DNA from: an uncultured Oscillospiraceae bacterium
GTDB taxonomy: Bacteria > Bacillota > Clostridia > Oscillospirales > Oscillospiraceae
Length of the DNA: 42,729 nucleotides
Reading direction: 5' to 3'
Assembly (NCBI GenBank): GCA_944385765.1
Contig: CALWYL010000010.1
Coordinates: 1-42,729 of the forward strand
A program made the translations under genes and the position numbers. A model generated the notes under the pieces. It was not told where the DNA came from. It saw only the letters and a program-made list of their open reading frames with translations, and searched no databases. Positions within the stretch are counted from its first letter, which is position 1. Each line of letters starts with the position of its first letter. Positions 16,408 to 25,494 of the stretch are shown here, one piece after another.

Positions 16408-17535
16408 TCAGCCCTCCCCCGCGCGGCTGGGCGGAGAGTCGAAGCCGTAAGAGCGCAGCACGCTCGCCCCGGCGGAGAGCTCTATCTCCAGCCCGGGGAA
16501 GAGCTCGTCCCATTGGGGCGAGATGTCGCGCCACCTCGCCGGAAAGCGCCGCTCAAGCTCCGCGCCCAGGCCCAGGAAGTCCGCGCCTGTCCCCTGGGAG
16601 ACATCCAGCACCTCCCGCATCCAGCCCGCGGCCGTCCCGGCCAGCGCCTCCTCCAGGGCGGAGCGCTCCTGTTCGTCGTTGAGGTCGCGCTCAGAGCGCG
16701 CCTCTATCACCGAGGCCTGCACTTCCAGCGCCATCTCCAGCCCAGCGAGCTCCCCGCCGTCCCAGACAGGCTCCATGCGCGCGCCGCAGCTTATCAGCTT
16801 GAGCGTCATCCCGTCCACCTCCACGTACTTCTCCCCCGCGCCGCCCAGAAACGCCGCCGCGGCCAGGGCCGCGTCGCCCTCCACATAGCCGCACAGCTCG
16901 CCGTCCCTGAGCACGGCATAGCCGCGGCTGACGGCGGTGAGGTAGTCCCCGTCCGGCGCCCTGGCCGGGGCTATGGCGCAGACCAGGGCCGCCCCGCTGC
17001 GCGCGAGTGAGCGGGCTATGTCGGCGCAGGTGGGCAGATATCCGGCGGCGCGGCGCTCTATGAACCGCTCCAGGGAGGACATTATCTCCGTTATGTCCCC
17101 GTCCTCGCCGCCGCCGGCGGTGACCAGGGGCCCGGCCTCGGCCCCGCGCACCACAAAGAGCGGGGTGTCCAGCCTTATCTCGCTCGCCCGCTCGATATAG
17201 TCCAGGCAGCTTCCGGCGTCGCGGGCGGCCTCCTCCCCCAGCAGGATGTAGCCCGTGTTGGAGAAAAAGAGCTCCCCGCTCACGGAATAGCCCTGCAGGG
17301 CCTGCATGGCCCCGGATATGCTCTCCCCCTCCGCGCCCATGCGCACGACCTCCCTGCCGGAGGCGTCCCGCCCGGTGGAGAAGGAGACGAACACGCCGCC
17401 CTCCCGCCCGTCAAGGCCCAGGGTCTGTATGACCTGCAGCTCCTCGATGTTTCTGTAGTTGCCCAGCAGGGCCCTGGAGCAGCCGGAGAGACCCGATAGC
17501 GCCAGGGCCAGCAAAAATGCCGCCGCGCGCCTCAT
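16408..17535 (-). CDS. gerAC: Spore germination lipoprotein, Ger(x)C family
   Basis: About 375 residues. The signal peptide ends in the lipobox LSGLSGC with Cys19, so it is a lipoprotein on the outer face of the inner spore membrane. Following sequence fits GerAC: IEELQVIQTLGLD, LFFSNTGYILLGEEAA, LFVVRG, a central GYAVLRDGELCGYVEGD and the C-terminal domain ending WDELFPGLEIEL. The ATG overlaps the gerAA stop codon by 4 bp (ATGA). It acts with the GerAA and GerAB homologues as a receptor subunit. Confidence 0.9.
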   Translation of the reverse strand: MRRAAAFLLALALSGLSGCSRALLGNYRNIEELQVIQTLGLDGREGGVFVSFSTGRDASGREVVRMGAEGESISGAMQALQGYSVSGELFFSNTGYILLGEEAARDAGSCLDYIERASEIRLDTPLFVVRGAEAGPLVTAGGGEDGDITEIMSSLERFIERRAAGYLPTCADIARSLARSGAALVCAIAPARAPDGDYLTAVSRGYAVLRDGELCGYVEGDAALAAAAFLGGAGEKYVEVDGMTLKLISCGARMEPVWDGGELAGLEMALEVQASVIEARSERDLNDEQERSALEEALAGTAAGWMREVLDVSQGTGADFLGLGAELERRFPARWRDISPQWDELFPGLEIELSAGASVLRSYGFDSPPSRAGEG

Positions 17536-19022
17536 TTTTCGCCCCCGTTTCCCCGCCTGCGCCGGTTTTCCCCGGCTATCACCGGGCTGCGGAGGCGGTT
17601 GCACCTGTTGGGCCGGCGGAGCAGCGCCCTCAGCGCACCGCGGCCGTCGGCGTCGGTCAGCGGGCTCAGGTAGGGCGCGCCGAAACTCTCCAGCGAGGCC
17701 AGATGCCATATGAGCAGCGCCAGGGCGGCCATCAGCCCGAACAGGCCCAGCGCGGCCGCGGCCAAGACAAAGAGGAAGCGCAGCAGCCTGATGGCCGAGG
17801 CCAGGTCGTGGCTGGGCATGGTGTAGCCGGATATGCCGGCCAGCGCCACTATTATCACCGCGATGGGGGAGACGATGCGCGCCTCCACCGCGCTCTGGCC
17901 CACGATGAGCGCGCCGATGATGGACGCCGTCTGCCCCACGGGGTCCGGCAGCCGCAATCCGGCCTCCTGCAGCAGCTCAAAGGAGAGCAGCATGGCCAGC
18001 ACCTCCGCCGCCGAGGAGAGGGGGACGTACTGCTTGGCGGCGGTCATGCTCAGCAGCAGTTTGGTGGGCAGCATCTCCTGGTGGTACATGCTCACGGCCA
18101 CAAAGGCCGCCGGCAGCAGCAGCGAGAGCCCCAGGGCCACCCAGCGCAGGAACAGCAGCATGGAGGCCACGGCGAAGTGCCCTGAGCTGTCCTCCGGCAC
18201 GCGCATGAAGGCCGGCAGGCAGCCCGGGGCCAAAAAGCCCAGCGGCAGCCCGTCCACTATCACGCCCACCCGCCCGTTGAGCAGCTGCATGGCGAAGGCG
18301 TCGGCCCTCTCCGTGTGCAGCAGCTGGGGGAAGGGCGTGTTGGGGCTGTCGGAGATGTACTCCTCCAGGTCCCCGGCGGAGAGCAGGGCGTCCGTGTCTA
18401 TGGCCTCCAGGCGGCGCAGCAGCTCCCTCACCGTGGAGTCCCTGGCTATGCCTTCGACGTACATCACGGCCACGGCCGTGCCGCTCTCGCGGCCCACCTG
18501 CACCTGGGAGAGCTTCAGCTGGGGGCTCTTCAGCTTGCGCCGGACCAGGGAGGTGTTTGTCCTCAGCGTCTCCACAAAGGCGTCCTTGGCCCCCTTTATG
18601 CTCTTCTCCACCGTGGGCTCGGAGACGGCGCGGCCCGTCTTGGTGCGCACCTCAAAGGTCAGCGCCTCCCCGGGGCCGTCGAACACCACGGCGCAGCAGC
18701 CGTTAACTATGTCCTCCGCCGCGGCCTGCAGCGTGGAGCGCCGCTGGACCGTGTAGGAGTACACCGCCCCGCGCTCTATGATGTCTATGAGCCGGGCGGC
18801 GGAGAGGAAGAACCCGGTCCTCCCGCGCTCTGTCACCGGGCGCAGTATGTCCTCCGTCACGGAGGTGCCGTCCACCACGCCGTCCAGCCAGCAGACGAAA
18901 ATCTCCCGCCCGGGCAGCAGCCCCGGCAGCACGGCGCGCATCTGGAAGTCCCCGCAGCCGGCGAACACCCGCTTCAGGGCGCAGGAGCCCGGCCTCTTTG
19001 AGTTGTAGTTCTCAGCACACAT
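17532..19022 (-). CDS. gerAA: Spore germination protein, GerAA type
   Basis: About 496 residues. Soluble N-terminal domain (about 1-280) with FVCWLDGVVDGTSV, CAVVFDGPGEALTFEVRT, EPTVEKSIKGAKDAFVE and HTERADAFAMQLLNGRVGV; then membrane helices and the signature LLQEAGLRLPDPVGQTAS followed by GALIVGQSAVEARIVSP. GerA-type A subunits oligomerise in the inner spore membrane and release cations on germinant binding. The ATG at 19022 has no Shine-Dalgarno and a sigma-G-like -10 ends 5 nt before it, so the mRNA may be leaderless. An internal start (ATG for Met28 with GGGGA 7 nt upstream) would cut only the variable N-terminus. First gene of gerAA-gerAC-gerAB. Confidence 0.92.
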   Translation of the reverse strand: MCAENYNSKRPGSCALKRVFAGCGDFQMRAVLPGLLPGREIFVCWLDGVVDGTSVTEDILRPVTERGRTGFFLSAARLIDIIERGAVYSYTVQRRSTLQAAAEDIVNGCCAVVFDGPGEALTFEVRTKTGRAVSEPTVEKSIKGAKDAFVETLRTNTSLVRRKLKSPQLKLSQVQVGRESGTAVAVMYVEGIARDSTVRELLRRLEAIDTDALLSAGDLEEYISDSPNTPFPQLLHTERADAFAMQLLNGRVGVIVDGLPLGFLAPGCLPAFMRVPEDSSGHFAVASMLLFLRWVALGLSLLLPAAFVAVSMYHQEMLPTKLLLSMTAAKQYVPLSSAAEVLAMLLSFELLQEAGLRLPDPVGQTASIIGALIVGQSAVEARIVSPIAVIIVALAGISGYTMPSHDLASAIRLLRFLFVLAAAALGLFGLMAALALLIWHLASLESFGAPYLSPLTDADGRGALRALLRRPNRCNRLRSPVIAGENRRRRGNGGEK

Positions 19023-19027
19023 GGTGG

Positions 19028-19056
19028 TATTATGCCCCGCGCCCGCGCGCGTATGC
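19028..19056 (-). promoter_or_regulatory. Sigma-G-like forespore promoter of the ger operon
   Basis: On the - strand GCATA (19056-19052), a 17-bp GC-rich spacer and CATAATA (19034-19028). Both elements fit the known sigma-G consensus (GHATR, 17-18 bp, CATWHTA) exactly, as expected for a germinant receptor operon made in the forespore. Confidence 0.7.
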
Positions 19057-19070
19057 GCCGGCAGGGCATA

Positions 19071-19103
19071 GAGAGAGGAGAGGGCGCCGCCCTCTCCTCT
19101 CTC
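19071..19103. terminator. Long hairpin after the prsA-like gene
   Basis: A perfect 15-bp inverted repeat (19071-19085 with 19089-19103) and a 3-nt loop, between the stop of the prsA-like gene and the ger promoter. Neither side has a T-run, so it may be an atypical terminator or an RNA-stabilising stem. Confidence 0.55.
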
Positions 19104-19120
19104 AGTGTCGGTATCTTGTC

Positions 19121-20302
19121 TCAGCCCAGGAAAGCTGCCAAATCGAAATCCGTGTAGAGCTCAGTGGGCACGGTCTCCGCCTCCTCCACCCAGCCGGAGA
19201 TGAGGTCGTTGAAGTCGAGCTGTGCGGCCACATAGCCCAGGCCGTAGCCGTAGTCGAAGAGCACGTCGTCCACGCTCAGCGGCAGGCGCAGGATGATGTG
19301 GTAGCCGGAGGTGGACTCCACTATGCCGGAGACCTCATAGTCCCCCAGCGCGGCAGCCGCGTCCTCGAACTCGGCATACATGGTGCCGGGGACGTAGCAG
19401 TATCCCCCCGGATAGCTGGCCAGGCCGGGGTCCTCGCTGTTCTCGTTCATCAGCGCGTCGAACTCGGTCTCTATCTCCTCGCTGCCGGAGAGCGGCTCGA
19501 GCTGGGATAGCAGCTCCTCCGCCTGGGCGAGCTTCTCCGCCTTGGCCGCCTCGTCGAGGGCGTTGCCCTCCTCGTCCTGGGTGAGGATAAGTATGTGTTT
19601 CACCGTGGTATAGCCCTGCTCGTCTCCCCAGGAGAGGGCGGACTCCGCCGGATAGAGCTCGCCGTTGGCCCCGTAGACGTCAATCCACAGCCTCTGGTGC
19701 AGCATGCTCGTCTCGTTCATGAAGTCGAACATGCGCCTGGTGAGGCAGCTCTCGGACAGCAGCTCCTCGAACTCCTCGTCCGTGGTCCCCTCGCCGCAGT
19801 ATGTCTCGATGTACAGCTCCACCTGCTCGTCCAGGTAGTCCCAGTCCTCATCCGTGAGGGACACCCCCAGCTCCTCCGCGCCCTTTAACAGCGCGTGGTA
19901 CTGCTCCGCGTACTGGTCAACCACGGACATGATGTAGTCGCCGTAGGTCATGCCCTCCGCCAGCTCCGCGCCGTAGTCCACCTGCCCGTACATGGCCTCG
20001 AAGTCGGAGACATTGCTGTAAATCCAGTAGAAGTACTCGTCCCAGAGCACGTCGCTGCCGTCGACCGTGAGCACCACCTCGTCCATGTCGTGGCTGTGCC
20101 ACAGCGCCTGCCAATCCCGGCCCGCAGGCTCCTCATCCCCGCTGCCGGGCGTGCTGGAGGGCGCCTCCGTGCTCTCCGGCGAGGGCTCCGGGCTCGCCGT
20201 GTTCTCCAGGCCCAGATCCACTTCCTCCCCCAGTCCGCCGCAGCCGGAGAGCGCAGATACGAACAGCGCCGCGCACAGGATAAGTGAGATAGCTTTTTTC
20301 AT
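19121..20302 (-). CDS. PrsA-like peptidylprolyl isomerase lipoprotein
   Basis: 393 residues. A signal peptide ends in ALSGC with Cys21, so a lipoprotein anchored outside the membrane. A Pro/Ser/Glu-rich linker (about 32-60) is followed by a SurA/PrsA N-domain-like helical region and a parvulin-type rotamase domain (about 235-345): VKHILILTQDEEGN, FDALMNENSEDPGLASYPGG and GYHIILRLPL. Such proteins help secreted proteins fold. The ATG at 20302 has GGGAGG at 20313-20308. It starts 15 bp after mfd, so the two are likely one operon; mfd-prsA neighbours are seen in other Clostridia (from memory). Unusually acidic throughout. Confidence 0.9.
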   Translation of the reverse strand: MKKAISLILCAALFVSALSGCGGLGEEVDLGLENTASPEPSPESTEAPSSTPGSGDEEPAGRDWQALWHSHDMDEVVLTVDGSDVLWDEYFYWIYSNVSDFEAMYGQVDYGAELAEGMTYGDYIMSVVDQYAEQYHALLKGAEELGVSLTDEDWDYLDEQVELYIETYCGEGTTDEEFEELLSESCLTRRMFDFMNETSMLHQRLWIDVYGANGELYPAESALSWGDEQGYTTVKHILILTQDEEGNALDEAAKAEKLAQAEELLSQLEPLSGSEEIETEFDALMNENSEDPGLASYPGGYCYVPGTMYAEFEDAAAALGDYEVSGIVESTSGYHIILRLPLSVDDVLFDYGYGLGYVAAQLDFNDLISGWVEEAETVPTELYTDFDLAAFLG

Positions 20303-20317
20303 CTGTATTCCTCCCTT

Positions 20318-23300
20318 TCAGGAAATGCTCTTCTTTTCAGTGGCCGTCCAGGCGGCGACGAAGGCGTCCGCCTCGTCCAGCACCCTGGCCTTGGGCGGTA
20401 GCTTCAGCGTGAGGCGCGGCGTGTTCCCGGCCTCCACCCTCAGCCTGCCCCTGTACTCCGGCCGGGCATAGAGCTCTGAGACCCGCTCCATGTCGAAGTT
20501 CTCCAGCTCAAAGCGGAGGACGCCGGACTTTTGGGATATGTCCGTGATTCCCGCGCGGCCGGCCCCGCCGCGCAGCAGCGCCACGCGCACCAGCGTGGTG
20601 ACCGAGCCCGGCGGCTCTCCGAAGCGGTCAATCAGCTCGTCGAGCACGTCGTCGGCGTCGGACTCCGTGCGGATGAGAGCTATGCGCCGGTAGAGGTCCA
20701 TGCGCTGCTCCTCGGAGGGGATGTAGCTCTCCGGTATATTGGCTGTCACCGCCAGGTCGGCGGTGGTGGAGGCCCTCCTGGCCGGGGCCTCGCCCTTCTC
20801 CTCCAGCACGGCCTCCTCCAGCAGCTTGAGGTACATGTCGTAGCCCACGTCTATCAGGTGTCCGGACTGCTCGGCGCCCAGCAGGTTGCCCGCGCCGCGT
20901 ATCTCCAGGTCGCGCATGGCTATCCTGAAGCCGGAGTTGAACTCAGCGAACTCGCGTATGGCCTCCAGGCGCTTCTCTGCTATCTCGCTGAGCACCTTGT
21001 CCCGGCGGAAGGTCAGATAGGCGTAGGCCCTGCGGGTGGAGCGCCCCACGCGGCCGCGTATCTGGTGCAGCTGGGCCAGGCCCAGCTTGTCGGCGTCCTC
21101 CACTATCAGCGTGTTCACATTGGGCATGTCTATGCCCGTCTCTATGATGGTGGTGCAGACCAGTATCTGCACCCGGCCCTCGGCCATGTCCTCCATCACC
21201 CGGCTGAGCTGCTCCTCGTCCATCTTGCCGTGGGCCACGGCCACGCTGGCCCCGTCCATCAGCTCGGAGAGGCGCAGGGCAGTGCGCTCTATGTTCTCCA
21301 CCCGGTTGTGCAGGTAATAGACCTGCCCGCCCCGGTTGAGCTCCTTGCGTATGGCGTCCTTGATAACGCCCCAGTCGTGCTCCATGACGAAGGTCTGCAC
21401 CGGCAGCCTGTCCTGGGGCGGCTCCTCTATGGTGGACATGTCCCTTATGCCGGAGAGGGCCATGTTCAGCGTGCGCGGTATGGGCGTGGCCGAGAGCGTC
21501 AGCACGTCCACCTGGCGGCTGAGCTCCTTGATGTGCTCCTTGTGGGAGACGCCGAAGCGCTGCTCCTCGTCCACTATCAGCAGCCCCAGTTTTTTGAACT
21601 GCACGTCCTTCTGCAGCAGCCTGTGCGTGCCTATCACCAGGTCGCAGCGGCCGCTCTTCACATTTTTCAGCGTCTCCCGCACCTGAGACGGCGTCCTGAA
21701 CCGGCTGAGGACCTCTATCTGCACCGGATAGCCAAAGAACCTCTGCACGGCGGTCTGATAGTGCTGCTGGGCCAGCACCGTGGTGGGCACCAGTATGGCA
21801 GCCTGGCAGCCGTCCAGGATGCACTTCATAACCGCCCTCAGAGCCACCTCGGTCTTGCCGTAGCCCACGTCGCCGCAGAGCAGGCGGTCCATGGGCACGG
21901 GCTTTTCCATATCGCCCTTTATCTCCTCCACGCAGCGGAGCTGGTCGGGAGTCTCCTCATATCCGAAGCGCTCCTCAAACTCCACCTGCCAGGGCGAATC
22001 CGGCGCAAAGGCGTGCCCCTGCTGGCGCATGCGCTCGGCGTAGAGCTTTATCAGCCCCTGGGCCAGCTCCTTGGCCGCGGCCTTGGCCCGGGACTTTGTG
22101 CGCTGCCAGTCGGCCCCTCCCATGCGCGAGAGGCGCACCGGCTTGTCCTCGCCGGCGCCCACGTATTTGGACACCAGGTCCAGCTGTGTAGCCGGGACGT
22201 ACAGCGTGTCCGTCCCCGCGTAGCATATCTTCATGTAGTCCTTTTCCGCCCCGTCCACCGGCATTCTCACTATGCCGGCAAAACGGCCAATGCCGTGGTT
22301 CTCATGCACCACCAGGTCCCCCACGGAGAGGTCGGCGCAGGAGCCTATTTTCTCGCCCACAGAGGCCTTTTTGCGCCTCCTGGCCCGGCGGTAGACCCCG
22401 CCGGCTATCTGGGTGTCGGTCAGCACGGCCAGGCGCAGAGAGGGGTACTCAAGGCCCGAGGAGAGCCCTCCCGGCGCCACCAGGCACTCCCCCTCACGTG
22501 GGAACTTCTCCCCGGAGGCGTCCGTGCGCGCGCCTATGCCCCTCTCATTGAGGAAATTGGCCAGTATGGCCGCCCGCCGCTCGTCCCCGGCGAGCACCAG
22601 GGTCTTAAATCCCCCTGAGGCGTAGTGCCTGGCGTCCTCCGCCGCCTGCTCGGCGCTGCCGCCGTAGGATGGGAGCTGCTTGGCGGTCACTGAGGTGATG
22701 CTCCGCGGCTCCGCGGGGTATCTCCCGGCGGTGAAGGAGTCGGACATGTAGAGCGCCATGGACGACAGGGCGCGGAAGGCCCTCTCGGGAGGGAGGCAGA
22801 AGTCCTCCCCCCTGGCGTGCAGCCTGCCCGCCTTCACGAGGGTGTTCACGTCCTCGGCCGTGTCCTTGGCGTAGGTCCTGGCCCTCTCGGCAAAGCGCGC
22901 CGGCTGGTCCAGCAGCACCACGGCCTCCCGCGGTATGTAGTCCAGGGCGGAGTACATGCCGCCGTAGATGAGCGGGGCGTAGCGGTCGGCGGCCCTCAGC
23001 TCCGCGCCGGAGCGCAGCAGCTCCGCGTCCTCCCTCAGGGTCTTTGCCAGGGCCTGGGACGACTCAGTGCCCCGGCGCTCCGCCTGGGACGCGCGCTTTT
23101 CCAACTCCGCCGCCAGGGCGGCGGCCCCGCCGCGCATGAGGCCCGGCAGCGTCTCCGCCGCCGGCAGTATCTCCGCCGAGCTCACCGCTTCCGTGCGGCG
23201 CTGGCTGCCTATGTCGAAATAGGTCATGGAGTCTATCTCGTCGCCCCAGAGCTCCACGCGCACGGGCTCCCTGGACGAGGGTGAGAAGAAGTCAAGTATG

Positions 23301-23836
23301 CCTCCCCGGCGGGAGAACTGCCCCGGCCCGTCCACCTGCACGCCGCGGCTGTAGCCGCAGCGCAGCAGGGCGTCCTCCGCGTCCTCCATGGCCATGGTCC
23401 CCGGCTCCCTTATCTCAAAGGCGCCGCGATTGAGCGACTCGGGCGGTATGGCCCTCTGAAGCAGCCCGGAGGCCGTAATCACCGTCACCGCCGCGCCCTT
23501 CGACATGGCCCTCAGCGCGCCTATGCGCTTTTGCTCCGCCTGCCTGGAGACGGCGTCCGCCGAGTAAAAGGTGAAGTCCCTGCTGGTGAGGAAGACTGTC
23601 TCCTCGCCCGTGAGGGCGGCTATGTCCGCCCCTATGGCGTCGGCTGAGGACTCGTCCGGGCACAGCACGACCAGCGGCCGCCCGGATTTCTCCGCCAGGG
23701 CCGCCGCCAGGTGCGCCCTGCAGACCGGCGGCAGGCCGGTGACGAGCGCGGGAAAGCCGCCCCCCTCCCCCGGCAGGGGGATGGAGGCCGCCTCAGGTAT
23801 ATCAAAGAACGATGTCAAGAGCTTTTCGTTTTTCAT
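20318..23836 (-). CDS. mfd: Transcription-repair coupling factor
   Basis: 1172 residues, standard Mfd length. It displaces stalled RNA polymerase and recruits UvrA for nucleotide-excision repair. Visible in order: a UvrB-like N-terminal region with FSRRGGILDFFSP; the RNA polymerase interaction domain beginning DLSVGDLVVHENHGIGRF; the SF2 translocase with Walker A LLCGDVGYGKTEVALRA, DEEQ box IVDEEQRFGV, motif III TLSATPIPRT, and motif VI HQIRGRVGRSTRRAYAY; and the C-terminal TRCF domain that binds UvrA. The ATG at 23836 lacks a Shine-Dalgarno and lies 7 nt after a strong -10, suggesting a leaderless transcript. It is divergent from dnaA. Confidence 0.97.
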   Translation of the reverse strand: MKNEKLLTSFFDIPEAASIPLPGEGGGFPALVTGLPPVCRAHLAAALAEKSGRPLVVLCPDESSADAIGADIAALTGEETVFLTSRDFTFYSADAVSRQAEQKRIGALRAMSKGAAVTVITASGLLQRAIPPESLNRGAFEIREPGTMAMEDAEDALLRCGYSRGVQVDGPGQFSRRGGILDFFSPSSREPVRVELWGDEIDSMTYFDIGSQRRTEAVSSAEILPAAETLPGLMRGGAAALAAELEKRASQAERRGTESSQALAKTLREDAELLRSGAELRAADRYAPLIYGGMYSALDYIPREAVVLLDQPARFAERARTYAKDTAEDVNTLVKAGRLHARGEDFCLPPERAFRALSSMALYMSDSFTAGRYPAEPRSITSVTAKQLPSYGGSAEQAAEDARHYASGGFKTLVLAGDERRAAILANFLNERGIGARTDASGEKFPREGECLVAPGGLSSGLEYPSLRLAVLTDTQIAGGVYRRARRRKKASVGEKIGSCADLSVGDLVVHENHGIGRFAGIVRMPVDGAEKDYMKICYAGTDTLYVPATQLDLVSKYVGAGEDKPVRLSRMGGADWQRTKSRAKAAAKELAQGLIKLYAERMRQQGHAFAPDSPWQVEFEERFGYEETPDQLRCVEEIKGDMEKPVPMDRLLCGDVGYGKTEVALRAVMKCILDGCQAAILVPTTVLAQQHYQTAVQRFFGYPVQIEVLSRFRTPSQVRETLKNVKSGRCDLVIGTHRLLQKDVQFKKLGLLIVDEEQRFGVSHKEHIKELSRQVDVLTLSATPIPRTLNMALSGIRDMSTIEEPPQDRLPVQTFVMEHDWGVIKDAIRKELNRGGQVYYLHNRVENIERTALRLSELMDGASVAVAHGKMDEEQLSRVMEDMAEGRVQILVCTTIIETGIDMPNVNTLIVEDADKLGLAQLHQIRGRVGRSTRRAYAYLTFRRDKVLSEIAEKRLEAIREFAEFNSGFRIAMRDLEIRGAGNLLGAEQSGHLIDVGYDMYLKLLEEAVLEEKGEAPARRASTTADLAVTANIPESYIPSEEQRMDLYRRIALIRTESDADDVLDELIDRFGEPPGSVTTLVRVALLRGGAGRAGITDISQKSGVLRFELENFDMERVSELYARPEYRGRLRVEAGNTPRLTLKLPPKARVLDEADAFVAAWTATEKKSIS

Positions 23837-23843
23837 CGCCAGG

Positions 23844-23872
23844 AGTATACCACCTTTTCACCGCAAATTCAA
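23844..23872 (-). promoter_or_regulatory. Sigma-A promoter of mfd
   Basis: On the - strand TTGAAT (23872-23867), 17 bp, TATACT (23849-23844). Counting from the -10, the +1 falls at about 23837, one base before the mfd ATG. Confidence 0.75.
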
Positions 23873-23956
23873 CCGGAACGCCCCGCACATGCCCCGCTCT
23901 TTCCACCCATCTCCCCCGCCCGGGCAGGTGTTTATATATTAATATAGTGTTGGTTC

Positions 23957-23985
23957 TTGATTCGTCAAAGTTCTTCTGATATAAT
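23957..23985 (+). promoter_or_regulatory. Sigma-A promoter of dnaA
   Basis: TTGATT (23957-23962), 17 bp, TATAAT (23980-23985). Predicted +1 near 23992, leader about 39 nt. An AT-rich stretch (23930-23947) lies just upstream. I see no good DnaA box in the mfd-dnaA gap; the closest is TGTTTATAT at about 23929. Confidence 0.8.
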
Positions 23986-24030
23986 GTATCAGTTACAGCT
24001 TCGTTTAGTTTTGACCGGGGAGGCGTATAA

Positions 24031-25341
24031 ATGGACTCTGTGGCTGAGATATGGAAGAGCGTCCTGGATATCATCTCCAAAGATATAACTCCCACCGCCT
24101 ACAACACATGGTTTGCCGACTGCGAGCCCGTGGAGCTCGAGGACTGCAGGCTGATACTGCACACCACCACCGATTTCAAGCGCGGCATAATCCAGACGCG
24201 CTTCGGGGGCATGATAAAATCCGCCCTCTCAGAGCTGTTTTCCTGCGAATTTGAGGTGCAGATACTGGCCGGGGACGAGCTGGAGAGCTATCTCTCCCAG
24301 AAGAAGAGCTCCGAGCACCTGCCGGAGATGGACGGCTACACCTTTGACCGGTTCGTCGTTGGTCCCTCCAACAAGTTCGCCCACGCGGCCGCCGTGGCCG
24401 TGGCTGAAAATCCAGGAAAAGCCTATAACCCCCTCTTTATCTACGGAAACTCCGGCCTGGGCAAGACGCATCTGCTGCTCGCGATAGGCGAGGAGATACA
24501 CACGCGCTACCCCGACAAGAAGATAGCCTACGTGAAGGGCGACGAATTCACCAACCAGATGATACAGTCCATACAGTCCGGCACGGCCGAGGAGTTCCGG
24601 CGGAAATACCGCAATGTGGACCTGTTTTTGGTGGACGACGTGCAGTTCATCGCCGGCAAGGAGGGCACGCAGGAGGAGTTCTTCCACACCTTCAACAACA
24701 TCTACGAGGCGGGGCACCAGATAGTCATCACCTCCGACCGGCCGCCGCTGGAGATGTCCCTGCTGGACGACCGCCTGCGCACGCGCTTTGAGGGCGGCCT
24801 AATGGCAGACGTACAGCCGCCGGACATAGAGACGCGAATGGCCATAATCCGCAACAAGGCCGCCCAGCTGGGCATGCTGCTGCCCGACGAGGTGGTGGAA
24901 TACATAGGCGAGAACATAACGGCCAACATCAGGCAGATAGAGGGCGTGGTCAAGCGCCTCACCGCCTACAAGGAAATACTCAACGACACCATCACCATAA
25001 ACTCCGTCAAACGGGCCATAAAAGACGTCATCAGGATAGGCGTGTACATACCCACGCCGGAGATAATAATCGAGGAGACAGCGCGCTACTACTCCCTCAC
25101 GGGGGAGGACCTGCGCGGACAGCGCCGCTCGAAGAACATAGCCATGGCCCGGCAGATATCCATGTACCTGATGCGCAGCCTCACCAACCTCTCCCTGCTG
25201 GACATAGGCGAGCAGTACGAGGGGCGCAACCACTCCACAGTGCTCAACTCCGTGCGGAAAGTGGAGGAGCTGATAAAAAAGGACCCGGAGGTGGCCAGCA
25301 CCGTGCGGGACATATCCTCCAATATAAATTCCCACTCCTGA
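24031..25341 (+). CDS. dnaA: Chromosomal replication initiator protein DnaA
   Basis: 436 residues. Domain I (1-80) interacts with other DnaA/helicase; domain II is very short (about 85-103); the AAA+ domain III has Walker A GNSGLGKT (139-146), Walker B LFLVDDVQF, and RLRTRFEGG with the arginine finger region; DNA-binding domain IV runs from about 340. The normally near-invariant recognition motif GRDHTTV reads GRNHSTV here (Gly398-Val404), with Asn400 for Asp and Ser402 for Thr; the codons at 25228 (AAC) and 25234 (TCC) are unambiguous. ATG at 24031 has GGGGAGG 7 nt upstream. Divergent from mfd, followed by the likely oriC and dnaN. Confidence 0.98.
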   Translation: MDSVAEIWKSVLDIISKDITPTAYNTWFADCEPVELEDCRLILHTTTDFKRGIIQTRFGGMIKSALSELFSCEFEVQILAGDELESYLSQKKSSEHLPEMDGYTFDRFVVGPSNKFAHAAAVAVAENPGKAYNPLFIYGNSGLGKTHLLLAIGEEIHTRYPDKKIAYVKGDEFTNQMIQSIQSGTAEEFRRKYRNVDLFLVDDVQFIAGKEGTQEEFFHTFNNIYEAGHQIVITSDRPPLEMSLLDDRLRTRFEGGLMADVQPPDIETRMAIIRNKAAQLGMLLPDEVVEYIGENITANIRQIEGVVKRLTAYKEILNDTITINSVKRAIKDVIRIGVYIPTPEIIIEETARYYSLTGEDLRGQRRSKNIAMARQISMYLMRSLTNLSLLDIGEQYEGRNHSTVLNSVRKVEELIKKDPEVASTVRDISSNINSHS

Positions 25342-25459
25342 CAGATTGTTCGTATGTGGAAAAAACACTGTCAATTCGCTGTTGAAAGCTGTTCATAAAA
25401 TTTTAAACCCATTAAGGTTGTTTAAAAGTCATTTTTTGCGCACAGAGCTTTGAACACGA

Positions 25460-25494
25460 AAAAGCCCCGCCGCGCCTGAGAAAATCGGGGTTTT
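25460..25494 (+). terminator. Hairpin inside oriC, possible dnaA terminator
   Basis: AAAAGCCCCG (25460-25469) pairs with CGGGGTTTT (25486-25494) except for one bulged G, around a 16-nt loop. The T-run is short. It could end the dnaA transcript or be the GC-rich block that often separates DnaA boxes from the unwinding site. Confidence 0.5.

Noticed and set aside
23873..23956. A second DnaA-box cluster upstream of dnaA (bipartite origin)
   Set aside because: Only weak matches such as TGTTTATAT with two or more mismatches; too few to support a second box array.
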